In this document: positions 7,523 to 13,186 of the stretch, one piece after another | Numbering within the stretch: position 1 is the stretch's first letter | Layout of the letters: the number at the start of each line of letters is the position of its first letter | Source of the DNA: Bacillota bacterium | GTDB lineage: Bacteria > Bacillota_E > Sulfobacillia > Sulfobacillales > Sulfobacillaceae | Length of the DNA stretch: 13,186 bases | NCBI GenBank assembly: GCA_021802375.1 | Contig: JAKAAL010000035.1 | Span: 1-13,186, forward strand | Reading direction: 5' to 3' | The notes under the pieces: generated by a model | The model's input: only the letters and a program-made list of their open reading frames with translations | Database searches by the model: none | Told to the model about the DNA's origin: nothing | Made by a program: the position numbers and the translations under genes

Positions 7523-8314
7523 ATGCCTATTTTACCGAGGATTTGCGGTGTCCGGATCACCAAGGTTCGCGTTGACGACCAAGTAGTGGTATTAGAAGCC
7601 GAAGCGGTCCGCGCGGCTGTGGAGTGTCCGCGCTGTGGGATCGTCACCCATGAGATCCGCAGCCGCTACACACGCCGCCTGATGGCGCCGGCCTGGGGAT
7701 CACAAGCTGTACGACTCGAGTTGCATAGTCGTCGATGGCGGTGTCGGAATCCGGGATGTTCCCAGCAACTCTTTACGGAACGATTTTCGGGGGAAATTGC
7801 ACGGTACAGCCGGCGATTGGAGACCGTCGCCCACCGTCTGGCGGCATTAGGCGTTGTGACGAGCGCTCGGCAAGCGGCCGCGCTCGCGGCCGGCGAGGGC
7901 ATTCCCGCGTCGGGTTCGACGGTGCTCCGCTTGGTCCGGCATCAACCGGATCCGCCGGTTGTCCCTCCCCGCGTGGTGGGGATCGATGATTGGGCATGGC
8001 GGAAAGGGCACACCTATGGCACCATCGTGGTGGACCTCGAGCGACATTGCGTGATCGATGTGTTACCGGACCGCGAACCGGGGACCGTGACACAATGGCT
8101 TCGGTGTCATTCCAGCGTGGAAGTAGTCAGCCGCGACCGGGCTGCCGGATCCGCCGCGGCGGTGACCGCCGCAAATCCTCACATTCAGCAAATCGCGGAC
8201 CGCTGGCATCTGCTACAGAATCTGAGCCATGCATTGACGCACTACTACCATCGGGTCGGCCCCCGCATGGTCAGCATGTCGGCACCGCATGTATATCGTC
8301 AAATAGAAATGGAG
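7523..8314 (+). pseudogene. ISL3-family transposase, N-terminal half (cut by IS21 insertion)
   Basis: About 264 codons of the transposase remain before the IS21 insertion. The N-terminal zinc finger shows C35-x2-C38 (ECPRCG) and C74-x4-C79 (CRNPGC). A winged-helix-like region follows, then the start of the DDE catalytic domain. VVGIDDWAWRKG (D155 or D156) is the first catalytic aspartate and VVSRDRA (D205) the second. IADRWHLLQNL is a common ISL3 signature after it. ATG 7523 is placed 10 bases after AGGAGG. The reading frame runs on a few codons into IS21 sequence to a stop at 8327. The third catalytic residue is on the far side of IS21, so this half cannot be active alone. Confidence 0.88.
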
Positions 8315-8319
8315 AGTTT

Positions 8320-8378
8320 CAGCGTTTAAATTCCAGAGGTTCAGCGTCTGAAATTCCCGACTTTCAGCGTTAAAAGTT
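8320..8378 (+). repeat. Three direct subterminal repeats at the IS21 left end
   Basis: CAGCGTTTAAATTCC, CAGCGTCTGAAATTCCC and CAGCGTTAAAAGTT begin at 8320, 8342 and 8365. The spacing of 22-23 bases is about two helical turns. Multiple terminal repeats of this kind are known in IS21 elements and are probably bound by the transposase. Confidence 0.75.
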
Positions 8379-8439
8379 GAGAGTCATCTCCCTCGCTCGA
8401 TACGGTGACGGTGTTTCACCGTGAGAGGAGGATCGGGAT

Positions 8440-9909
8440 GTGAAGGCGATGAAGGACATCCAGCGCATGGTGCTCATGTTTGCCGACGGCTACAGCATCA
8501 CAGATATCGCAGCAGCCATGAACGCGGATTGGAAAACCGTCAAAAAGTATGTTGATCAGGAGGACTTTTCCGAGCCCTTTCCCCAGACGCCCGCACGGGC
8601 GTCAAAACTGGATCCATTCAAACCGGTCATCCAGAGTTGGCTGGCCGAGGATACGCGGGTACGACGGAAGCAGCGTCATACGGCGGAACGGATACACCAA
8701 CGACTCCAAGAAGAATATGCCGACACGTACACCCTGTCCTATTCCGCCGTTCAGCGATACGTGAAGAAGGTACGCGCTGAGCGTGCAAGTATCCAAAAGG
8801 GGACTCTGGAACTGGATTGGCCTCCGGGAACGGCCCAAGTTGACTTTGGTACCGCGGATGTCTATTGGCACCGAGGTGCCCCCCCGACGACCATCAAATA
8901 CCTCACGGTCAGCTTCCCGTTTAGCAACGCGGGCGTCCTCCAGTACTTTCCGGGCGAGACGGCTGAATGCGTGGTCCATGGATTGCAGGACATCTGGCAG
9001 TGGATGGGAGGCGTGCCGCGACGAGTCATTTTTGACAACGCCACCGGTGTCGGGCGACGTATGGGTGAGGTCATCCGGTATGCAGAGCTCTTTGAACGTT
9101 TTCAGTCCCACTATGGGTTTGAAGTGACCTTCTGTAACCCGGAGGCAGGGCACGAAAAGGGGAATGTTGAGGCGAAGGTTGGCTATCTGCGACGCACGTT
9201 GATGGTGCCGCCACCGGTTCTTGAAGATTGGGCGAGCGCGAATCAACGGGTGTTACCGGAATGCGAACGGCTTTGGCGGCGCCTGCATTATAAAAAGGGA
9301 CTCCCCATGGCCGAATTGTTTGAGACGGACCGGGAAAATCTCCGGGCCCTGCCGGCACGACCCTTTCAACCGGTGCGCTTTACCCGAGTTCGAACCGATG
9401 GTTATGGAAAGTTTCAACTGGATGGCAAGCACTGGTATTCGTCCGCGCCCGAATGGGCGCGCCAAGAATTGGTGGTGCAAATCGGCGCGTTTACCGTTGT
9501 GCCCTACACCCCGGACGGCACGCCGATTTCGACCCATGTTCGGCAGTATGGTGACCTGCGCACAGACACGATCGACCCTCGCACCACGCTTCATCGATTA
9601 TCCCGGAACCCCGGGGCATTTCGCAATAGCCCTGTGCGTCAGTGGTTACCGGACGGGCTGGTCCGCACGCTCGATGACTACGCACGCGAGGACCTCAAGG
9701 GTTGTTTGCGAGCCTTGGCGGACCTTACTGAACGATTCGGATTCGAGAATGCCTTGCAAGCTCTTCAAGAGGCGACTCGCCACCACCAAATCTCCTACGC
9801 GGATATCACGGTGCGCGCCACCCGCATGGCCTATTGGGAACCGTCCGAAGTCTCGCCGGTCGACCTGAATTCCTACGATTCCCTAATCCCGGAGGTGACC
9901 CATGATTAG
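8440..9909 (+). CDS. istA: IS21-family transposase IstA
   Basis: The 489-residue protein is the DDE recombinase of the IS21 element. Residues 1-45 form a helix-turn-helix (MVLMFADGYSITDIAAAMNADWKTVKKYV) for end binding. The rve-type catalytic core has D135 (AQVDFG), D199 (VIFDNATG) and E244 (HEKGNVEAKVGYLRR). A C-terminal beta-barrel-like region follows, with the usual DGKHWYSSAPEW segment. The start is GTG 8440, 8 bases after AGGAGG (8426-8431); an ATG at 8438 runs straight into a stop. Length and motifs are normal, and no break is seen. A small inverted repeat just upstream (8402-8408 with 8416-8422) might affect expression. istA overlaps istB by 8 bases. Confidence 0.94.
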   Translation: MKAMKDIQRMVLMFADGYSITDIAAAMNADWKTVKKYVDQEDFSEPFPQTPARASKLDPFKPVIQSWLAEDTRVRRKQRHTAERIHQRLQEEYADTYTLSYSAVQRYVKKVRAERASIQKGTLELDWPPGTAQVDFGTADVYWHRGAPPTTIKYLTVSFPFSNAGVLQYFPGETAECVVHGLQDIWQWMGGVPRRVIFDNATGVGRRMGEVIRYAELFERFQSHYGFEVTFCNPEAGHEKGNVEAKVGYLRRTLMVPPPVLEDWASANQRVLPECERLWRRLHYKKGLPMAELFETDRENLRALPARPFQPVRFTRVRTDGYGKFQLDGKHWYSSAPEWARQELVVQIGAFTVVPYTPDGTPISTHVRQYGDLRTDTIDPRTTLHRLSRNPGAFRNSPVRQWLPDGLVRTLDDYAREDLKGCLRALADLTERFGFENALQALQEATRHHQISYADITVRATRMAYWEPSEVSPVDLNSYDSLIPEVTHD

Positions 9910-10651
9910 TCCGCATGAGCGCGCCGCACGGCGCGCCGAAATTGCTCAGTGCTGCAAAAAGTTGGTGTTAAGCCAGATGGCAGTGTCTCTGTGTGAAGAG
10001 GCCACTCCTCGCCAAGAGGAGTTTCTGTTGGAGGTATTCCGAGCTGAAATGGCCCAGCGCGAAGTCAACCGTCGGGCACGCCTGGTCGCAAGGGCCGGAT
10101 TCCCCGCCTACAAGACGTTGGAGGGATTCGATCGCCGTGGGGTCAAGCTACCGTCGACACTGTCATGGGATGACCTCGAAGCTGGGGACTTCATCACGGA
10201 CCATCGCAATCTAGTCCTATATGGCGCGGTGGGAACCGGCAAAACGCATTGTGCTCTGGCCTTAGGCTATGCCGCGTGCGAACGTGGCCTGACGGTTCGG
10301 TTCTTTCCTGTGACGGATCTCGTCATGCGCCTGAGTGAGGCCAAGCGCGCGGGAACCGTTGACCGTCTCATGCGCGACCTCCACCGCACCGACCTGATTA
10401 TCTTAGATGAGTGGGGCTACGTCCCGGTGGACCACGAGGGCGCTCAACTGCTCTTCCGGATAATCGCCGATAGTTACGAAACGCGGAGCCTCATCATCAC
10501 CACGAATCTCGAGTTTTCCAAATGGGGCGCCGTGTTTACCGACGAGCAAATGACGGCTGCCATCATCGACCGATTGGCTCACCACGGCCACTTGGTTGTC
10601 TTTGAGGGAGAAAGCTATCGGATGAAACACGCATTGATGAAGGAACGTTGA
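9902..10651 (+). CDS. istB: IS21-family helper ATPase IstB
   Basis: The 249-residue protein is a AAA+ ATPase related to DnaC and DnaA. It assembles on target DNA and directs IstA to insertion sites. Walker A is GAVGTGKT (108-115), Walker B is LIILDEWG (165-172), and sensor I is in TTN (200-202). A conserved DRLAHHG lies near the end. The N-terminal helical region (1-70) is the IstB-type targeting domain. ATG 9902 follows GGAGGTGA inside istA, and the reading frames overlap by 8 bases, so translation is coupled. The protein is full length and appears intact. A terminator hairpin follows at once. Confidence 0.94.
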   Translation: MISPHERAARRAEIAQCCKKLVLSQMAVSLCEEATPRQEEFLLEVFRAEMAQREVNRRARLVARAGFPAYKTLEGFDRRGVKLPSTLSWDDLEAGDFITDHRNLVLYGAVGTGKTHCALALGYAACERGLTVRFFPVTDLVMRLSEAKRAGTVDRLMRDLHRTDLIILDEWGYVPVDHEGAQLLFRIIADSYETRSLIITTNLEFSKWGAVFTDEQMTAAIIDRLAHHGHLVVFEGESYRMKHALMKER

Positions 10652-10657
10652 CAAGTG

Positions 10658-10682
10658 CCGGGCCCCTCGTGGGCCCGGTTTC
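10658..10682 (+). terminator. Intrinsic terminator after istB
   Basis: CCGGGCCC and GGGCCCGG form a perfect GC-rich 8-bp stem around CTCGT, followed by TTTCT. It starts 7 bases after the istB stop. The T-run is short, so the terminator may be leaky. Confidence 0.65.
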
Positions 10683-10691
10683 TATCGCCGC

Positions 10692-10719
10692 AAAATTCCC
10701 GAGCCTCCTCGGGAATTTT
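10692..10719. repeat. Perfect inverted repeat at the IS21 right end
   Basis: AAAATTCCCGAG and CTCGGGAATTTT form 12-bp arms around CCTC. The outer arm is part of the right-end transposase-binding motif, which continues to 10726; the inner arm is the same core turned around. The next T-run (10727-10731) is 7 bases from the stem, so this is not a standard terminator, but it could block incoming transcription or serve as paired binding sites. Confidence 0.7.
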
Positions 10720-10737
10720 AACGCTGTTTTTCTGGAG

Positions 10738-11584
10738 TGCCTCTTGACGAAATACAACCGCAAGCACCCCACTCTCCTCCTGAGCCATCACCGCCCACCA
10801 CGACGGGACAACGCCACCAACAAGAACGGTTCGAGGCCGTACAAGCCTTGTGGAAACAAGGGTATTCCCTCAGCGCCATTGGGCGCCAACTACACCTCGA
10901 CCGCACGACCGTTAGGAAATATGCCCATGCGCCCGAGTGCCCCGGGCACACTGCTCATCGCCGGCGAAACGGGGTCCTGAAACCGTATGAATCCCGTCTG
11001 ATGAGTCTCTGGTCGACTGGCATCCAAAACAGTCGGATCCTCTACGCCACGTTAGCAGCGGAAGGCTATTCGGGCAGTATCAAGCGGGTTCGAGACTGGA
11101 CCGCCGCTCAGCGGGCTCTGGGGGTTCCGCGCCAGCGACGTGTCGATGTTACCACCGGGGGGCAACAACGAGCGCCGCGAGGTCTCACATCGGCACGAGC
11201 GTTCGTGCAAGCGCTGTTGGTGCCGTGGGATCAGCTCCCCCGGACCCTGAATACCCTTCTCTCGGAGCTCTTGGTACAAGACGCGGAGTTTCGTACGCTC
11301 TGGACGTTGGTTCACCAATTTCATACGATGTACGCCATCGCCGGGGTCGGGCCTTTGACGCTTGGCTGACACGAATGCAGAGGTGTTCCATTGTGGAATG
11401 CCGCCGCTTCGCGGCGAGTATCCAAAAGGATCGGGGCGCGGTGGAAGCCGGCTTGACCGAGGTGTGGAACCAGGGGGTTGTCGAGGGGCACAATCACCGC
11501 TTAAAGTTGCTGAAACGCATCGGATACGGCCGTGCTGGATTTCCCCTGTTACGCAAGCGCGTGTTGCTACGGCTGTCCCATTAA
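10738..11584 (+). pseudogene. ISL3-family transposase, C-terminal half (frameshifted)
   Basis: This continues the ISL3 transposase beyond the IS21 insertion. The part up to about 11340 is in one frame: a proline-rich linker, a helix-turn-helix domain (QGYSLSAIGRQLHLDRTTVRKYA) and the region RLMSLWSTGIQNSRILYATLAAEGYSG. That frame stops at 11367-11369. The rest of the protein lies in a different frame up to TAA 11582-11584. It starts RHRRGRAFDAWLTR and ends with the ISL3 C-terminal signature NHRLKLLKRIGYGRAGFPLL; the catalytic glutamate is probably in VVEGHNHRLK. The frame must change between about 11330 and 11350, where no slippery run is seen. Joined to the first half the protein would have about 545 residues, normal for this ISL3 type. 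It is inactive. Confidence 0.85.
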
Positions 11585-11653
11585 GGGGTAGATGTCGATT
11601 ATTGGTGCCCCGATCCGCGCATGGCAGAGTCCAGGTTAAAGCCGGATGTCGTG

Positions 11654-11674
11654 CACCAAAAGTGGTGAAGAGCC
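11654..11674 (-). repeat. Right terminal repeat of the ISL3 element
   Basis: Read inward on the minus strand it begins GGCTCTTCACCACTTTTGGTG. GGCTCTT is the shared start of ISL3-family ends. The inner part is itself a small palindrome, CACCA-AAAG-TGGTG. Confidence 0.7.
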
Positions 11675-11972
11675 AAAGAGAACTGGCCATTGACAATGCG
11701 GAGATGAAGGACGATGAAGTGGTTTGATGGTACGCTCTGTACTCCCGGTAGTACGGCGGAATGGTCGGAAAGCTATTTTCCCAAACATCTAACCGGGTAA
11801 GCTGAACTCGGGATTAAAGTCTGGCCCCGATGGGTAAGGTTTCACGGCTTCCTTCATACATGCGGGATAGTTAAAAGTCGCTGTTTTTCGCAAGGGTCGA
11901 CTCCTTTCGAGCGCGGTATACTACTAGTACAGCAAAATCTTGCAGAAGAATTTTGAGGGGAGTTCACGTGTA
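11675..11972. other. Gene-free stretch between ISL3 end and the FkbH-like gene
   Basis: No convincing gene is visible in these 298 bases. A short inverted repeat, GTACT with AGTAC, lies around 11739-11754. TATACT at 11917-11922 could be a -10 box for the next gene, about 50 bases before its start, but I see no good -35. The sequence may be the original upstream DNA of the FkbH gene or debris of older insertions. Confidence 0.4.
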
Positions 11973-13186
11973 ATGGATGCTTTGAGCAACTGTTTGCTAT
12001 ATTTGGCACCTACGGAGTTAAGTCGCAATGCGGTGCCTCCGCGAAGAGTGATGGTCATCGGATCGTATCTGACTGAAGAATGGCACCATATTTGGACAGA
12101 CTTGCAAAGCACAACTCAGATTGATCATTTTCTATTCAATGAGTTGGATGAGTTGCCGGAGGCTCCTCCCGGTCCTCCAGAGGATTATGCCTTTCAAGTA
12201 ATTCAACTCCCGTCTCAAGATGTCTATAAAAATGGGGCATTGAGGAGCTTGCCTTGGAATGATCCCGAAACGGCTGAGTCTCTCTTTCGCCACGCCCAGC
12301 AACTGGTGTTGCAGATGTGTGAGCGGGCTACTGCATGGACGCGTCGATATCGGATTCCCACCTATTTGGCTGGGTATCAAGTGCCTCAAATTAACCCGAT
12401 GGGACGCTATGCCCCTCGATTTGATCTTCGCAACATCCAATACTTCACCGAGCGGCTGAATGAGACGTTGGCAAACTGGGCTCAGGATCAGGCCAACGTA
12501 TATTATGTGGATTGGGATGGCTTGACTTCGATTTATGGGAAAAAGTATATGCAGGGTGATATGGTGTGGGAGACCGAGCATGGAGGCATCATCAGTAACT
12601 TTGATCAGGAGTTGGACGCCAAACGGTTAGCCCCCATGACTCCTATGACCGAACATTATGTGATTAACTATATTGATCCCATTCGGAGCTTTTGGTTTGA
12701 TCTGGTCGCTATGTACCGGACACTGCAAGGGTTGGATACAGTCAAGGCAGTGGTGATTGATCTCGACGATACCCTTTGGCGAGGTGTGGCGAGAGACGAT
12801 GGGTTCGTGTCGAATGAGGGGTGGGTGCATGGCTTTGTGGAAGCCTTGATGTGGCTGAAGCAACGCGGTATCATGCTGGTGACTCTCAGCAAGAACGATG
12901 AAGCCTGGATCCGTGAGCACTGGACTGTTTTTACGAAAATCCCGTGGGATGCCTTTGTGATGCACTCAATCAACTGGGATCCGAAGCCGCCACGGATGGT
13001 GGAGATTGCTAAAGCCTTGAATATCCGGCTTGACAGTATCGTCTACATCGATGACAATCCCGTAGAAGTGCAAGCGATGCGGGAGGCACTCCCGGATGTG
13101 AGAGTGTTAGATCCCGATCCTTATTATTGGAAGCGCACATTGCTGTGGTCTGCGGAAACACAGCAGCTTACGTGGACTGATGAATC
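11973..13186 (+). CDS. FkbH-like HAD-superfamily protein (3' end beyond window)
   Basis: Translating from ATG 11973, which follows GAGGGGAG, gives 404 open codons that run off the window. Residues 1 to about 250 resemble the SGNH-like N-terminal region of FkbH-like proteins (RRVMVIGSYLTEEW; later VYYVDWDGLTSIYG). A HAD-IIIC domain follows. Motif I is VIDLDDTLWRG with nucleophile D263 and acid D265, then LVTLSKND (303-309), NWDPKPPRM (334-342) with the motif III lysine, and VYIDDNPVE (357-365). A C-terminal acetyltransferase-like domain is usual but would lie outside. FkbH proteins load a glyceryl unit from 1,3-bisphosphoglycerate onto a carrier protein in polyketide pathways. Relatives also occur in surface-glycan and flagellar modification loci, where their reaction is less certain. 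Its role here in modifying flagellin is inferred from the neighbours. Confidence 0.85.
   Translation, partial: MDALSNCLLYLAPTELSRNAVPPRRVMVIGSYLTEEWHHIWTDLQSTTQIDHFLFNELDELPEAPPGPPEDYAFQVIQLPSQDVYKNGALRSLPWNDPETAESLFRHAQQLVLQMCERATAWTRRYRIPTYLAGYQVPQINPMGRYAPRFDLRNIQYFTERLNETLANWAQDQANVYYVDWDGLTSIYGKKYMQGDMVWETEHGGIISNFDQELDAKRLAPMTPMTEHYVINYIDPIRSFWFDLVAMYRTLQGLDTVKAVVIDLDDTLWRGVARDDGFVSNEGWVHGFVEALMWLKQRGIMLVTLSKNDEAWIREHWTVFTKIPWDAFVMHSINWDPKPPRMVEIAKALNIRLDSIVYIDDNPVEVQAMREALPDVRVLDPDPYYWKRTLLWSAETQQLTWTDE

Larger units (their letters stand above)
8315..10732 (+). mobile_element. IS21-family insertion sequence, apparently complete
   Basis: About 2.4 kb carries istA and istB, in the order and overlap typical of IS21. 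Both ends carry the same motif in opposite orientation: CAGCGTTTAAATTCC at 8320 and, on the minus strand, CAGCGTTAAAATTCCC from 10726. The word TGGAG occurs just outside each end (8310-8314 and 10733-10737) and is a candidate 5-bp target duplication, within the 4-8 bp range of this family. The exact boundaries are uncertain by a few bases, because excision between the TGGAG copies joins the ISL3 halves one frame off. Both genes look intact, so the element may be active. Confidence 0.8.
7505..11674 (+). mobile_element. ISL3-family insertion sequence, interrupted and decayed (left end not located)
   Basis: The transposase halves at 7523-8314 and 10738-11584 belong together and match the ISL3 family. 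The right terminus is clear: read inward from 11674 the minus strand begins GGCTCTTCACCACTTTTGG, and GGCTCTT is the standard ISL3 end. No matching left terminus is seen between 7196 and 7522, so the left part is lost or strongly changed and the left coordinate given here is only nominal. An IS21-family element sits inside it. Confidence 0.7.

Noticed and set aside
7336..7575. 79-codon plus-strand frame before the ISL3 transposase
   Set aside because: It overlaps the transposase start in another frame and has low-complexity Gly/Ser/Arg content without a motif.
8602..9246. 214-codon open frame on the minus strand opposite istA
   Set aside because: It is a shadow of a GC-rich coding gene. Its translation has no recognisable motif and istA is clearly the real gene.
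11330..11350. Programmed ribosomal frameshift in ISL3
   Set aside because: No slippery heptamer or run is seen, and ISL3 transposases are normally one frame. Decay is simpler.
11052..11696. 214-codon minus-strand frame opposite the ISL3 C-terminal half
   Set aside because: It lies opposite clear ISL3 coding sequence and shows no family pattern.
11807..11824. CTCGGGATTAAAGTCTGG as a second IS21-like end
   Set aside because: It shares only a short stretch with the right-end motif, and there is no matching partner or transposase fragment next to it.
12132..12581. 149-codon minus-strand frame opposite the FkbH-like gene
   Set aside because: The plus-strand frame has clear HAD motifs and is open throughout; the antisense frame has none.

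Overview
The window looks like chromosomal DNA from a motile, probably acidophilic Gram-positive bacterium, possibly something like Sulfobacillus or Alicyclobacillus. This is an inference. Strong AAGGAGG-type Shine-Dalgarno sites precede the flagellar genes. The exported flagellar proteins (flagellin and the FliD cap) have almost no charged side chains, whereas the cytoplasmic chaperone FliS has a normal charge content. That contrast is expected for proteins exposed to acid.

Layout. Positions 3-281 hold the tail of an ABC transporter ATPase. Positions 385-1623 (+) encode a family 2 glycosyltransferase with a TPR-like helical tail. Its end overlaps the end of fliS. On the minus strand lie flagellin (4809-3634), fliD (3578-2043) and fliS (2038-1607), transcribed in that order, with a strong intrinsic terminator between flagellin and fliD. 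A divergent intergenic region (4810-4990) precedes a large plus-strand gene (4991-7195) encoding two GT4-type glycosyltransferase modules in one chain.

From about 7500 to 11674 the DNA is mobile. An ISL3-family element carries a decayed transposase gene that is cut in two by a complete IS21-family element (istA and istB, about 8315-10732). The ISL3 remnant ends at a GGTGAAGAGCC terminus (11674). After about 300 bp without a convincing gene, an FkbH-like HAD-superfamily gene starts at 11973 and runs off the window.

Working model: the two glycosyltransferases, and perhaps the FkbH-like protein, build or attach a glycan on flagellin, whose serine/threonine-rich centre would be the acceptor. Export is helped by FliS and assembly by FliD. 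The nested insertion sequences lie between the tandem glycosyltransferase and the FkbH gene and may have split a longer modification cluster. I saw no rRNA, tRNA or CRISPR array. The parts most worth following are the modification locus, the near absence of charge in flagellin, and a possible RNA switch at the flagellin-fliD junction.
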